NCBI GenBank assembly: GCA_019637265.1
Contig: JAHBVY010000004.1
Coordinates: forward strand, 434,001 to 498,000
Length of the DNA: 64,000 bases
Direction: 5' to 3'
Origin: Polyangiaceae bacterium
GTDB lineage: Bacteria > Myxococcota_A > Polyangia > Polyangiales > Polyangiaceae
In this document: piece by piece, positions 1 through 8,411 of the stretch
Position numbering within the stretch: position 1 is the first letter of the stretch
Layout of the letters: every line of letters starts with the position of its first letter
Made by a program: the position numbers and the translations under genes
The notes under the pieces: model-generated
The model's database searches: none
Seen by the model: only the letters and a program-made list of their open reading frames with translations
What the model was told of the DNA's origin: nothing

Positions 1-1
1 G

Positions 2-763
2 GTCCGAAACTCGGTGACTCACGGGGTGGCCAGCGACGCGCGCGGGGAGATTTGGATCCAGGGTGAGCGCATCGGAGGCTGGCTGCGGCTCACGGTGGAG
101 GACGACGGCGCGGGGCTCGACGTGACGCGCCTACGTCAGGTCGCGGGCGCTCCCGAGGGCGCTCCGGGGCATCCAGCGGGCTCCAAGCGGGGCGCGCGAG
201 GGTCGCGCCCCCCGTCAGAGGAGCTGGCCTTCGCCTCAGGAATTTCCACCAGGAAATATGCCGATCTGTTCGCGGGGCGCGGGGTGGGGCTCGCCATGGC
301 GGAGGCGAGCCTGACGCGCCTCGGGGGGACGCTGCACCTCACGAGCCGAGCGCCGCGCGGCGCGCGCGCCATCGTGGAGGTGCCGGCGGAGAGCGGCTTG
401 CTCGACGTGCTGTGGGTGGGGCTGGATGAGCTGCGCTTCGCGCTGCCGGTGATGTACGCGCGCCGCGTGGTGCGTCACGCGGAGCGGCTCGCCGCGGTGA
501 GCCTCGCGACCTGCCTCGGCGCGCCCGCGCCGCGCAGCCCGCTGCGCGCCGCGGTGGAGCTCGAGGTCACCGGGCGGAGGCCGGTGTACGTGGCGGTCAC
601 CGCGGTGGAGCCGGCGGAGACGGTCAACGTGCACCCGGTGCCGCCGCGCGTCGCGCGGCGCGGGCCTTACGCGGGCGCTGCGCTGCGTCGCGGCGGTCAG
701 CTGGCGCTGGTGCTGCACGGCCCCGCCACGGCGCTGCGCGCTCAGGGGTACACGACGCCTTGA
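2..763 (+). CDS. cheA: CheA-type chemotaxis histidine kinase, 3' part
   Basis: The gene enters from outside the window and the frame is open from base 2. The first visible residues, VRNSVTHG, are the N box of a CheA kinase (LVRNAxDHG in the family). The rest of the ATP-binding domain follows: the G1 box EDDGAGLD, the FASGIST segment (FxPGFST in relatives) and the G2 box GRGVGL. The last ~120 residues form the CheW-like coupling domain. CheA phosphorylates CheY-type regulators when receptors are unliganded. The Hpt and dimerisation domains lie upstream and cannot be seen. A family A palindrome (242-257) falls on the GIST codons. Neighbouring che genes are not in view, so the signalling pathway cannot be named. 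Confidence 0.9.
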   Translation, partial: VRNSVTHGVASDARGEIWIQGERIGGWLRLTVEDDGAGLDVTRLRQVAGAPEGAPGHPAGSKRGARGSRPPSEELAFASGISTRKYADLFAGRGVGLAMAEASLTRLGGTLHLTSRAPRGARAIVEVPAESGLLDVLWVGLDELRFALPVMYARRVVRHAERLAAVSLATCLGAPAPRSPLRAAVELEVTGRRPVYVAVTAVEPAETVNVHPVPPRVARRGPYAGAALRRGGQLALVLHGPATALRAQGYTTP

Positions 764-908
764 GCGCCGCGCGGGGTCGTGCGGCTCGAGACCAACCCCC
801 AACCCCCGACCCGCTTCATCCAGCTGCACTCGACCCCTGTACTTCGACCCCTGCCGTTCACCACTCAGAGACACCTCGCGCGGTTGGTGCTAGCTGCGGT
901 GCGCTGCG

Positions 909-1415
909 ATGCACTCAATGCTCTTGCCGCGTCTCGAGGTGTGCGTCTCATCGCTCACGTTGGATGACCACCCGGCGGTGCTGGAGATCGCGCGGGGCGC
1001 CGAGGTCACGCTGGACCCAGGCTCGCTCTCCGCGCCGCACGCGCTGATCTGGGTGGCGCGGAGCACTGACGAGGCGGTGCTCGGCTTCTTGCTGGCTTGG
1101 GAGCTGGCAGGCGAGCTCGAGGTGGTGGACCTGGTCACGCGCGCCTCGGCTCGGCGTCGCGGTGTGGCGCGGGCGCTCTTGGGGGCGCTGCTCGGGCGGG
1201 CGCGAGCGCGCCGAACGCCGCTCATCGCCCTGGAGGTGCGCCGCTCGAATCATCCGGCGATCGGGCTCTATCGGTCGAGCGGGTTTTGTGTCATCGGGGT
1301 GCGGCGCGACTACTACTCGGCGCCCCGTGAGGACGCGCTGTTGATGCAGCTCCACCTGGATCCGGACACCGGCGAGGTGCGAGCGTGCGAAGACGAACCT
1401 GAGCTCGATCGCTGA
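909..1415 (+). CDS. rimI: GNAT N-acetyltransferase, RimI-like
   Basis: A 168-residue GNAT-fold protein. The acetyl-CoA loop is visible as RRRGVARALLGALL near residue 80, followed by the EVRRSNHPAIGLYRSSGF segment typical of RimI, which acetylates the N-terminal alanine of ribosomal protein S18 and related substrates. The ATG at 909 gives a protein of usual RimI length. It ends 2 bases before pyrK, so it is probably the first gene of the pyrK-pyrD unit. Many GNAT enzymes share this signature, so the exact substrate is inferred. Confidence 0.75.
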   Translation: MHSMLLPRLEVCVSSLTLDDHPAVLEIARGAEVTLDPGSLSAPHALIWVARSTDEAVLGFLLAWELAGELEVVDLVTRASARRRGVARALLGALLGRARARRTPLIALEVRRSNHPAIGLYRSSGFCVIGVRRDYYSAPREDALLMQLHLDPDTGEVRACEDEPELDR

Positions 1416-1417
1416 CC

Positions 1418-2236
1418 ATGTCTCACCCCGACCTCACCCCGCTCGCCCCGCGCCGGCAGATCACCGCGAACCTCGCGCGGCGCGACAGCATGGGCCCGGC
1501 TTACCACGTGCTCACCTTCGACGTGCCGGAGGGGGTCGACGCGCGGCCCGGTCAGTTCACGATGGTGCGCGGCGCGGAGTGGGGTGACGCCCCGCTGTTG
1601 CCGCGCCCCATGAGCTACCTCTCGGGCGGCCGCCGCCCGTCGATTTTGATCAAGGTGGTCGGGGACGGCACGACGCGCATGGCGCGCGCGGTGCCGGGTG
1701 AGCCGTTCCACTTGCTGGGCCCGCTCGGCAACACCTGGCCCGAAGTCACTGAGGGCAAGCGCCCGGTGCTGGTCGCGGGCGGCGTCGGGGTGGCGCCGCT
1801 GCTCTACCTGGCGCGCAGCTTGGCGCCCCATGGTGTGCGACCGATCGCGCTCTACGGCGGACGTAGTGAGCGCGACTTACCGATGCACGAGGAGCTCGCC
1901 GAGGTGTGCGATCTCCACGTCACCACGGAGGATGGTTCGCGCGGCGAACGAGGGCGCGTCACCCAGCTGCTGCCGGACCTGCTGAGCGGTGACGTGGAGG
2001 TGTTCACCTGTGGGCCTGACCGGATGATGGCGGCGGTCGCGGCGCTGTGTGCCCCGCGTGAGGTGCGCTGCATCGCCTCGCTGGAGACGCCCATGGCCTG
2101 CGGTTACGGCGTGTGCCTGGGCTGCCCCGTGAAGCGCGCGGAGGGTGGCTACTTGTACGCGTGCATGGATGGCCCTTGCATCGACGCGGCGAGCATCGAC
2201 TGGGGTGACGGCGCTGCGGCGGGAGGTGCGGCGTGA
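1418..2236 (+). CDS. pyrK: Dihydroorotate dehydrogenase B, electron transfer subunit
   Basis: PyrK passes electrons from the FMN subunit PyrD to NAD+ in pyrimidine synthesis. The 272 residues show the FAD-binding RPMSYLSGG segment, the nucleotide-binding VAGGVGVAPLLYLARSL segment, and a C-terminal 2Fe-2S site with cysteines spaced as CGYGVCLGC...CMDGPC. It overlaps pyrD by 4 bases (GTGA), the standard coupled arrangement for a type 1B heterotetramer. The preceding gene ends 2 bases upstream. Length and motifs are normal. Confidence 0.95.
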   Translation: MSHPDLTPLAPRRQITANLARRDSMGPAYHVLTFDVPEGVDARPGQFTMVRGAEWGDAPLLPRPMSYLSGGRRPSILIKVVGDGTTRMARAVPGEPFHLLGPLGNTWPEVTEGKRPVLVAGGVGVAPLLYLARSLAPHGVRPIALYGGRSERDLPMHEELAEVCDLHVTTEDGSRGERGRVTQLLPDLLSGDVEVFTCGPDRMMAAVAALCAPREVRCIASLETPMACGYGVCLGCPVKRAEGGYLYACMDGPCIDAASIDWGDGAAAGGAA

Positions 2237-3150
2237 ACCAAGAGGTGACCCTCGGCGGCTTGACGCTGAAGAACCCGGTGCTCACCGCCTCGGGGACCTT
2301 CGGCTATGGCCTGGAGTACGACAGCTTCTTCGACGTGGCGGAGCTCGGCGGCATTTGCACCAAGGGCCTCAGCCTCGCGCCGCGTCACGGCAACCCGCCG
2401 GAGCGGATCTGCGAGACGCCCGCCGGCATGCTGAACGCCATCGGCCTCGCCAACGTGGGCGTGGAGTATTTCTGCGAGCACAAGCTCCCCACCTTGCGCG
2501 AGCGTGGGGTGACGGTGGTCGCCAACATCTTCGCCAGCTCGGTGGAAGATTTCGTGAAGATCACCGAGCGCCTCGAGCGCTCACCGGGCGTCGCCGCGAT
2601 CGAGCTGAACGTCAGCTGCCCTAACGTGAGTCAAGGCGGCATCGAGTTCGGGCGTGATCCGGCGCTCTGCGCGCAAGTGACGGCGGCGTGCAAGGCTGTC
2701 ACACAGCTGCCCATCTGGGTGAAGATGAGCCCGGAGGCGGGTGACATCGTGGCGGTGGCCAAGGCCTGCGAAGAGGCCGGCGCCGATGCTGTCACCGCGA
2801 TCAACACCATCCGGGGGATGTCGATCGATCCGAGCACTGGCCGCGTGCGGCTCGCCAACCGCACCGGCGGCTTGAGCGGGCCGGCGCTGCGGCCCATCGC
2901 GCTGCGCATCGTGTGGGATTTGGTGGGCGCGCTGCGCATCCCGGTGATCGGTATCGGCGGCGTGTTCAGCGCGGAGGACGCGCTCCAGTTCCTGCTCGCC
3001 GGCGCGAGCGCGGTGCAGGTGGGCACCGCGAGCTTCTCAGATCCCACCGCAGCGAGTAAGGTCCGCCAAGGGATCGCGGCGTACTGCGCTGCACACCAGC
3101 TCACCGTCTCCGAGCTCATCGGGCGGGGGCGCCCCGATTCGAGGAGGTGA
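2233..3150 (+). CDS. pyrD: Dihydroorotate dehydrogenase B, catalytic FMN subunit
   Basis: The 305-residue catalytic subunit oxidises dihydroorotate to orotate in the cytosol. The class 1B N terminus is clear (LGGLTLKNPVLTASGTFGYG), with the substrate-binding ELNVSCPNVSQGG segment, the lysine-bearing VKMSPE segment, and the phosphate-binding IPVIGIGGVFSAEDALQFLLAGASAVQVGT end. The GTG start lies inside the end of pyrK, implying translational coupling. The next gene starts 1 base after its stop, behind GAGGAGG formed by the pyrD 3' end. Confidence 0.96.
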   Translation: MNQEVTLGGLTLKNPVLTASGTFGYGLEYDSFFDVAELGGICTKGLSLAPRHGNPPERICETPAGMLNAIGLANVGVEYFCEHKLPTLRERGVTVVANIFASSVEDFVKITERLERSPGVAAIELNVSCPNVSQGGIEFGRDPALCAQVTAACKAVTQLPIWVKMSPEAGDIVAVAKACEEAGADAVTAINTIRGMSIDPSTGRVRLANRTGGLSGPALRPIALRIVWDLVGALRIPVIGIGGVFSAEDALQFLLAGASAVQVGTASFSDPTAASKVRQGIAAYCAAHQLTVSELIGRGRPDSRR

Positions 3151-3151
3151 C

Positions 3152-3880
3152 GTGGAGGCTCTCAGCCTGGCTCTGCAGACGGAAGCGCTCCGGAAGGTGC
3201 TTCACTCCATCCGCGCGGGTGAGCGAGGGGTGGTGATCTTCGACTTGGACGGCACGCTGTTCGACAACCGCCCGCGCACCTTGGCCATCTTGAACCAAGC
3301 GGCTGACGGCTGGGCTGCGCGTGACCCAGAGGCGGCGCGCGCGGTGCGCTCGCTCCGCTTCACAGAGCTCGGTTACTTGGCGTCGGAGACGCTCGAGCAA
3401 GTGGGGGTGGACCGCACCCTGATCGAAGAGGCGGTGCAGCTGTGGCGGGAGCGCTTCTTCACGGATGACATCCTGAGCCATGACGTGCCGCTCGCCGGCG
3501 CGGTGTCGTTCGCGAAGGCTTGCTACGAGGCGGGGGCGAACCTGGCCTACCTCACGGGGCGCGACCTGCCGAACATGGCGCTCGGCACCTTCCGCAGCCT
3601 GAGGGACGCTGGCTTCCCCATCGGGCTGCCGGGGACGGAGCTCGTCTTGAAGCCGGACTTCGAGACGCCCGATCTCACCTTCAAGCGCGACATCACCCCG
3701 GAGATCACGCGGCTCGGGCGCGTCGCGGCGACCTTCGACAACGAGCCCGGCAACTGCAACGCCTTCGCGGAGATGTTCCCCGAGGGGCATCACTTCATGA
3801 TGCTCACGCAGTACGCCCCGAACCCACCGCCGCTCAAAGACGGCGTGGCGGTCATTCAAGATTTCCGCATGGAATCATGA
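3152..3880 (+). CDS. HAD-superfamily phosphatase
   Basis: A 242-residue haloacid-dehalogenase-fold hydrolase. Motif I is IFDLDGTLFDN near residue 30, motif II is the LTGRDLP segment, and motif IV is probably ATFDNEPGN. The large helical cap between motifs I and II resembles phosphoglycolate-phosphatase-like subfamilies, but the substrate is not evident. The GTG start has GAGGAGG 6 bases upstream. Its ATGA end overlaps the following lipoprotein start by 4 bases. A family A palindrome (3861-3876) covers the final codons. Close spacing with pyrKD suggests a nucleotide-related substrate; that is inference. Confidence 0.8.
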   Translation: MEALSLALQTEALRKVLHSIRAGERGVVIFDLDGTLFDNRPRTLAILNQAADGWAARDPEAARAVRSLRFTELGYLASETLEQVGVDRTLIEEAVQLWRERFFTDDILSHDVPLAGAVSFAKACYEAGANLAYLTGRDLPNMALGTFRSLRDAGFPIGLPGTELVLKPDFETPDLTFKRDITPEITRLGRVAATFDNEPGNCNAFAEMFPEGHHFMMLTQYAPNPPPLKDGVAVIQDFRMES

Positions 3881-5268
3881 GCGGTCGCGGCTTCGCTGGA
3901 GCCGCCGAGGGCGCGCGCGACCCATGGGGGCCTGGCTCCGCCAAGCAGCGTAGATTTCCTTGTGGAAATTCCCAGGAGAAAATCACAGCCATCCTGACGC
4001 TGGGCCTCCTGGGTCTCGTCGCGGGCTGCGACGACCCCACGCCGGAGCCCACCAGCAAGGAGAAGAGCCCCAACGCCAGCATCCAGCCGACGCCGCTCGG
4101 CTCGGGCGTGCTCGCGCTGCCCACCGCGCCGCCGCGCTTCGATGGCGGGGTGGTGGGGATCCCGGTGGACTCCGCTGGGCGGCTCACGGTGGCGGACGCG
4201 GGGCTCCCGCCGGCCACGCCGCTCCGGCCGGAGGAGCCGCTCTCCATGGACGGCGTGGGCACGCGGGACACCAGCGGGCTCAGCCTGACGGCGGAGTTTC
4301 GTTGGGATGCGCCGCCGAAGCCGCCGGCGGGCGTCGCGGCCAACACCGAGGCGGCGCAGGAGCTGCGGAAGCGCCTGAGCCCGGTGATGAACGTGGAGCT
4401 GGCGAGCGTCGGGCGCATGCGCCTCTCTTGGGAGAGCGCGGTGTTCCCGTTTCCTCCCGGAACCGAGCTGCGCTCCCGGTTGGACCGCACGGGCCACGTG
4501 CTCGTGTGGCCGAGCCGCGGTGCCTACCGCTCGGTGGCGCCGGGTGGGCTCCGCGCGCTGTTCGCGGAGCGGCGCGGTGACGTGACGCCGCTGGTGCACG
4601 CGGAGGTGAAGGTGCGCGGCAAGGGCTCGGCGTTCGGCTTCGAGACGGAGCGCCAGGAGCTGCGCTCGGGCTTTGGGGTGCTCAGCCTGGAGCAGGCGAA
4701 GGTGCCGGCGAGCGGGCCCGCGGGGCTGCTTTTGTGCCGCGCGCTGGTGGAGCTGGTGGGGGTGGAGCCAACCAGTCAGGCTTGCGCACCGAATCTCGTC
4801 CCGGTGAACGCCGAGTTCCGCTGGCAGCCCAAGGGGGGCATCACCTGGGCGGTGACCGAGCTCACCCGTCGTACGGATTTGCGCGTCGAGGAGCTCCGGG
4901 TGCCGCCCGGCGGCGCGGAGGCGAAGCCGGGTGAGTTCCCGCCCGGGACCACCGGCATCTTGCTGAGCCCGGCGGAGCTCGCGAGCCTCCGCCGCGCGCC
5001 GTCGGCGAACGTCACACCGGAGCCGGGCGCGCCGGGCGAGGGGCTCCGCGCCGTGAACCACGAGGATGGCCTGCGCTACCTGATGGTGGATGGCGTGCCG
5101 GCGGCGTGGGTGCCCGCGGGCGGCAGCGTGTACTTGCTCGGCCTGAGCCAGAGCCACTATCACGTCAGCTGGCGTGACTTCCTGGGCGGCCACGTGACCC
5201 CTGAAGTGAGGCAGACGGTGCCTGGCGCGGTCTCCCTGGGCGAACCAGCGGATGCCGGCGCACCCTAG
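3877..5268 (+). CDS. Predicted lipoprotein of unknown function
   Basis: 463 residues. A hydrophobic segment and lipobox (LGLLGLVAGC) put the lipidated cysteine near residue 51, which leaves an unusually long 34-residue leader before the hydrophobic stretch. The start is set by the ATGA overlap with the HAD gene. I see no in-frame ATG, GTG or TTG nearer the signal sequence. The leader DNA holds two adjacent family A palindromes (3954-3984). After the lipobox comes a Pro/Thr/Ser-rich linker, then a beta-rich region with no motif I recognise. It is probably anchored in the envelope. Confidence 0.7.
   Translation: MSGRGFAGAAEGARDPWGPGSAKQRRFPCGNSQEKITAILTLGLLGLVAGCDDPTPEPTSKEKSPNASIQPTPLGSGVLALPTAPPRFDGGVVGIPVDSAGRLTVADAGLPPATPLRPEEPLSMDGVGTRDTSGLSLTAEFRWDAPPKPPAGVAANTEAAQELRKRLSPVMNVELASVGRMRLSWESAVFPFPPGTELRSRLDRTGHVLVWPSRGAYRSVAPGGLRALFAERRGDVTPLVHAEVKVRGKGSAFGFETERQELRSGFGVLSLEQAKVPASGPAGLLLCRALVELVGVEPTSQACAPNLVPVNAEFRWQPKGGITWAVTELTRRTDLRVEELRVPPGGAEAKPGEFPPGTTGILLSPAELASLRRAPSANVTPEPGAPGEGLRAVNHEDGLRYLMVDGVPAAWVPAGGSVYLLGLSQSHYHVSWRDFLGGHVTPEVRQTVPGAVSLGEPADAGAP
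3954..3984. repeat. Family A palindrome, two adjacent copies
   Basis: A perfect hyphenated palindrome ATTTCC-TTGT-GGAAAT at 3954-3969 is followed at once by a degenerate copy ATTCCC-AGGA-GAAAAT. Both lie in the leader-coding part of the lipoprotein gene. They belong to the dispersed family described in the findings. Confidence 0.6.
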
Positions 5269-5321
5269 AAGCGCAGTACCTAGAAGTGCCCTTAGAAGCC
5301 CGGTGCACCCTAGAAGCGCTA
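5257..5321. repeat. TAGAAG micro-repeat cluster between convergent genes
   Basis: Four copies of TAGAAG start at 5266, 5281, 5293 and 5311. The first and last sit in near-identical 18-base blocks (GGYGCACCCTAGAAGCGC). The first TAG is the stop of the upstream lipoprotein, and the stop of the opposing gene (CTA at 5319) lies against the last copy. The cluster fills the convergent gap. Confidence 0.6.
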
Positions 5322-5906
5322 GTCCGCCACGTAGTCTTCGGGGCCGAAGCGCACGTCGGCGAGGCCATCGGTGGCCGCGCTGTCTTGCAGCGCCGCGAGG
5401 GCGATCTCCACGACGTCGAAGCGCGTGCTGAGCAGCAGGTAGTCTTCACCGCGCACCTCGGGCAGCGCCGCGAGGCGCTCTTCGACGCGCTCACGATCGG
5501 CGGGGTCGAGGTACAGCTCGGAGCTGGGCCCGGGGTGCTCCGCGCCGTCGAACAGCGCGTCGTAGACGGCGCCGATGGGGCTCAGCGAGAGGAACGCCGC
5601 GCGCGAGCAGAGCCGCCAGCTTTGGTCGTCGTCGCTCGGCAGGATCCAGAAGCCGTCCACCCGCGCGCGCAGCACCTCCCCGAAGTAGGCGCCCACGCTG
5701 CGCGTGATGAGCGGCACCAGCTCGGGGCGCTCCTGCACCGCGGCGCGCGACAGCTGAAGGTAGTGGTCGACCAGCGGCAGGGTGTCCGACGTTTGGTCGG
5801 GTAGGAGGCCCACTGCGCCGTGAACGAAGCGCGCCCCAGCCAGGGCGAGCTCGACGATGCGCTCTGGTGCGCCGAGCAGCGCTTCCTCGTCTTCGGTGGC
5901 GCTCAT
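5319..5906 (-). CDS. Conserved-looking protein of unknown function
   Basis: 195 residues from the ATG at 5906. A longer frame reaches 6002, but its first 32 residues are low-complexity and look noncoding. The body is acidic and helical (EEALLGAPERIVELALAGARFVHG and YFGEVLRARVDGFWIL are typical stretches) with no signal peptide or membrane segment. I do not recognise a family. It converges with the 3877 lipoprotein gene and diverges from the metallophosphatase at 6165. Confidence 0.6.
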   Translation of the reverse strand: MSATEDEEALLGAPERIVELALAGARFVHGAVGLLPDQTSDTLPLVDHYLQLSRAAVQERPELVPLITRSVGAYFGEVLRARVDGFWILPSDDDQSWRLCSRAAFLSLSPIGAVYDALFDGAEHPGPSSELYLDPADRERVEERLAALPEVRGEDYLLLSTRFDVVEIALAALQDSAATDGLADVRFGPEDYVAD

Positions 5907-5992
5907 CGCCGCCTTCGTAGCAGAAAGCGGACGCCGGGCGGCTGTTGGGAGGCGCTTCGCAGCGGGAGGGCGCGAAGCCGGCGCCGCCCAGC

Positions 5993-6015
5993 GACCTGCC
6001 AAACCCCCCGATCCC
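5993..6015 (-). repeat. Family B G-rich element
   Basis: Read on the minus strand this is GGGATCGGGGGGTTTGGCAG followed by GTCGCTGGG. It lies in the gap between divergent genes and shares its GGTCGCTG flank with the copy at 60351. Confidence 0.55.
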
Positions 6016-6164
6016 TACTTTCCATCGGGCCCGCTCGGTCGCGCGGCTCGGACACTTCGTGCTTGCAGCGACGCGGCGGCCAGCGGATAGAACCGAGCGG
6101 CGGAAAGTTCCGAGACGTCACCTCTTGGGGGGCGCCCGGTGCTAGGCTGGCGGCTCCCTCTCGA

Positions 6165-6902
6165 ATGCGCATCGGCATCTTCAGCGACACCCACGCCAAC
6201 TATGAGGCGCTCAGCGCCGTGCTCGAGGCTTACAAGCATGAGCGCGTGGAGGAGTACTATTGCCTCGGGGACACCGTGGGCTACGGGGGCTCGCCCAACG
6301 AGTGCTCGAACCTCGTGCGGGAGATCGCCAAGGCCACCATCCTCGGCAACCACGACGCGGCGGTCGCGGGGCGCATGGACTACTCGTACTACTACGAGGC
6401 CGCGCGCCAGGCGCTGGACACCCACGCCTCCATGCTCTCGGACGAGAACAAGGAGTGGCTTCGGAACCTGCCGTACTCGGTGCAGCTGAACGAGATCGGG
6501 GTGCACCTCTGCCATGGGTCGCCGGTGCGGCTCGAGGAGTTCGAGTACATCTTTGCGCCGGAGCAGGCGCGGGAGTGCCTGCCCATCTATGACGATCTCG
6601 GTCACATCACGCTGATCGGCCACTCACACCTGTGCAAGGTGTTCGCGCTCACCACCACCACGGTGGAGGAGCTGCCCCCGGTGGATTTCGAGCTGCGCCC
6701 TGACCGAAAGTACATCGTCAGCGTCGGCTCCGTGGGCCAGCCGCGCGACTACGACAACCGCGCCAGCTTCACCGTGTACGACACGGACCGGAAGCGCTTC
6801 GAGTTCAAGCGCATCGAGTACGACATCGAGACCGCGGCGGACAAGGTGCTACGCGCCAAGCTCGAGCGCAACTTCGCGCACCGCCTGTTCATCGGTGTGT
6901 AG
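6165..6902 (+). CDS. Calcineurin-like metallophosphoesterase (YfcE/MJ0936 type)
   Basis: 245 residues. The dimetal motifs appear in order: FSDTH near residue 8, GDTVGYG near 36, ILGNHD near 59, CHGSP near 110 and IGHSHL near 148. It is a cytosolic phosphodiesterase or phosphatase of small single-domain type. The ATG at 6165 begins the conserved MRIGIFSD; the frame is open much further upstream, but that part has no family resemblance. The substrate cannot be read from sequence. An 11-base repeat CCTGTTCATCG covers the stop region and recurs twice downstream. Confidence 0.85.
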   Translation: MRIGIFSDTHANYEALSAVLEAYKHERVEEYYCLGDTVGYGGSPNECSNLVREIAKATILGNHDAAVAGRMDYSYYYEAARQALDTHASMLSDENKEWLRNLPYSVQLNEIGVHLCHGSPVRLEEFEYIFAPEQARECLPIYDDLGHITLIGHSHLCKVFALTTTTVEELPPVDFELRPDRKYIVSVGSVGQPRDYDNRASFTVYDTDRKRFEFKRIEYDIETAADKVLRAKLERNFAHRLFIGV

Positions 6903-7036
6903 GCGCCTGTTCATCGAGCTTTCGAGCTGCCCCGCGGGGTGCTCGTCTGCCTCGTCCTGTCACCTGACGACCTGTTCATCGGCACGCGCGCCGTCTCGCG
7001 CGCCGCGCGGTTGTCAGCACAGCTGCCTGACGATTG

Positions 7037-7795
7037 TCAGGGATCGTGACTGCTTCGCAGCGTGGCCTTGCTCTGGCCGGCTGCGCGCGGCAGGGAGCGC
7101 CAGCCGTCCCACACCTCGCAGTGAGCCGGCGTGCGCCCGATGCACAGCGGACGGATCGCGAGCAGGCCCACGACGAAGCCGCCCAGGTGCGCGAAGAACG
7201 CGACGTCCGAGCTGCCCACCCCCACCAGCTGCGCGAGCGCGGGCATCAGGTTCTGAAACAGGAACCAGAACCCGAGCACGAGCCAAGCCGGCGCGTAGAA
7301 GGTGAGCCCCACCAGGAGCCACAGGGGCGGCACCAGGTTCAGCATCAGCACCTTGGCGCGCGGGTAGAGCACCAGGTACGCGCCGAGCAGCCCCGCGATG
7401 GCGCCGGACGCGCCGCCGAGCGGCACCTGACTCGTGGGGTAAATGATGAGGTGCGCCGCCACGCCAGCGACGCCGCTCGCGAAGTAGAGCAAGAGGTAAC
7501 GGAAGGGGCCGAGCGCGTCCTCGATGTTGTCACCGAAGATGTAGAGGAAGAGCAGGTTGCCACCCAGGTGCGCGAGGTCCCAGTGAGTGAACAGCGAGGT
7601 CAGGACCGTGATGCCGTCCCTCGCTGGATCCTCGATGAAGCGCGCCGGCACCACCCCCAGCGCCTGCCCAACCCCCTCCACCCCCGCCCAGGAGAGCCCA
7701 CGGCTCGCCAAAAAAGCTAATATATTCAATAAGATGAGCGTGTACGTCAGGTACGGGACGCGGCGCGTGGGGTTCTGGTCCCGGATCGGCAGCAT
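7037..7795 (-). CDS. Rhomboid-family intramembrane serine protease
   Basis: 252 residues, about six membrane helices. The catalytic serine lies in GGASGAIAG (Ser130) and the partner histidine in FFAHLGGF (His203). The HWDLAHLGGNLLFLYIFGDNIE segment matches the family's first conserved loop. Rhomboids cut single-pass membrane proteins within the membrane; the substrate here is unknown. The gene diverges from the 7890 lipoprotein and converges with the metallophosphatase. A short AT-rich patch near 7710-7735 just encodes the first membrane helix. Confidence 0.93.
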   Translation of the reverse strand: MLPIRDQNPTRRVPYLTYTLILLNILAFLASRGLSWAGVEGVGQALGVVPARFIEDPARDGITVLTSLFTHWDLAHLGGNLLFLYIFGDNIEDALGPFRYLLLYFASGVAGVAAHLIIYPTSQVPLGGASGAIAGLLGAYLVLYPRAKVLMLNLVPPLWLLVGLTFYAPAWLVLGFWFLFQNLMPALAQLVGVGSSDVAFFAHLGGFVVGLLAIRPLCIGRTPAHCEVWDGWRSLPRAAGQSKATLRSSHDP

Positions 7796-7889
7796 GCGAT
7801 CTCTGATCGTAGGGCTCCGAGGCCAGCTTGGCGAGGGGTGCGCATCACCCGGAGGGTGGTGTTACACCGGGCTCGATGGCAGGTGAGGC

Positions 7890-8411
7890 GTGATGCCGTG
7901 GTTCCGTGTCGGGTGGCCTCGAGCTGCGGGGCTCGCGTGGGTGCTCGGCGGCTTGGCGCTCGCGTGCGGTGGGCCTCGCTTCGACGGTCGGGTGTACACC
8001 AGCTCGGACCTGAGCTTCCAAGTGGACGGCGTGCCGGCTGGGTGGCGCGAGATCGAGGCGAGTCACGGCTTGGTCAGCTTTCGTGACGATGCCCGCTCGG
8101 CGACCCTCGCCGTCTCCGGGCGCTGCGGTCAAGACGGCGACGACGTGCCGCTCACGGCGCTCACCCACCACCTGTTCCTCCAGTTCACCGAGCGAAGCAT
8201 GCTGAGCCAGCGCGAGCTGGAGCTGGATGGCCGCGCCGCGCTGCGCACCGAGATCGAGGCGAAGCTCGACGGCGTGGCCAAGCGCTTCGTGGTGTACGTG
8301 CTGAAGAAGAACGGGTGTGTTTACGATTTCGTGCACATCGGCCCGCCGGGCACCGAGGCATCGGCTGAGTTCGAGCGCTTCGTCGCGAGCTTCCGGACCT
8401 TGTCACCGTGA
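7890..8411 (+). CDS. Small predicted lipoprotein coupled to an MlaE-like permease
   Basis: 173 residues. A type II signal peptide ends in LGGLALACGG, so the protein is probably lipid-anchored. The mature part (DLSFQVDGVPAGWREIEASHG..., one later cysteine pair) has no motif I can name. Its end overlaps the next gene by 4 bases (GTGA), which implies co-translation with the permease. A role in envelope lipid handling is inferred only from that coupling. Confidence 0.7.
   Translation: MMPWFRVGWPRAAGLAWVLGGLALACGGPRFDGRVYTSSDLSFQVDGVPAGWREIEASHGLVSFRDDARSATLAVSGRCGQDGDDVPLTALTHHLFLQFTERSMLSQRELELDGRAALRTEIEAKLDGVAKRFVVYVLKKNGCVYDFVHIGPPGTEASAEFERFVASFRTLSP

Noticed and set aside
242-257. The family A copy in cheA as an inserted peptide
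   Set aside because: The encoded GIST segment is the normal FxPGFST region of CheA, so this copy may be fixed by protein function; it is counted as a DNA match but not as an insertion.
3856-5193. 445-codon open frame on the minus strand, antisense to the lipoprotein gene
   Set aside because: The translation is His/Arg/Ala-rich without domains. Such mirror frames are expected opposite genes with strong G/C third positions. The plus-strand frame has a lipobox and a coupled start.
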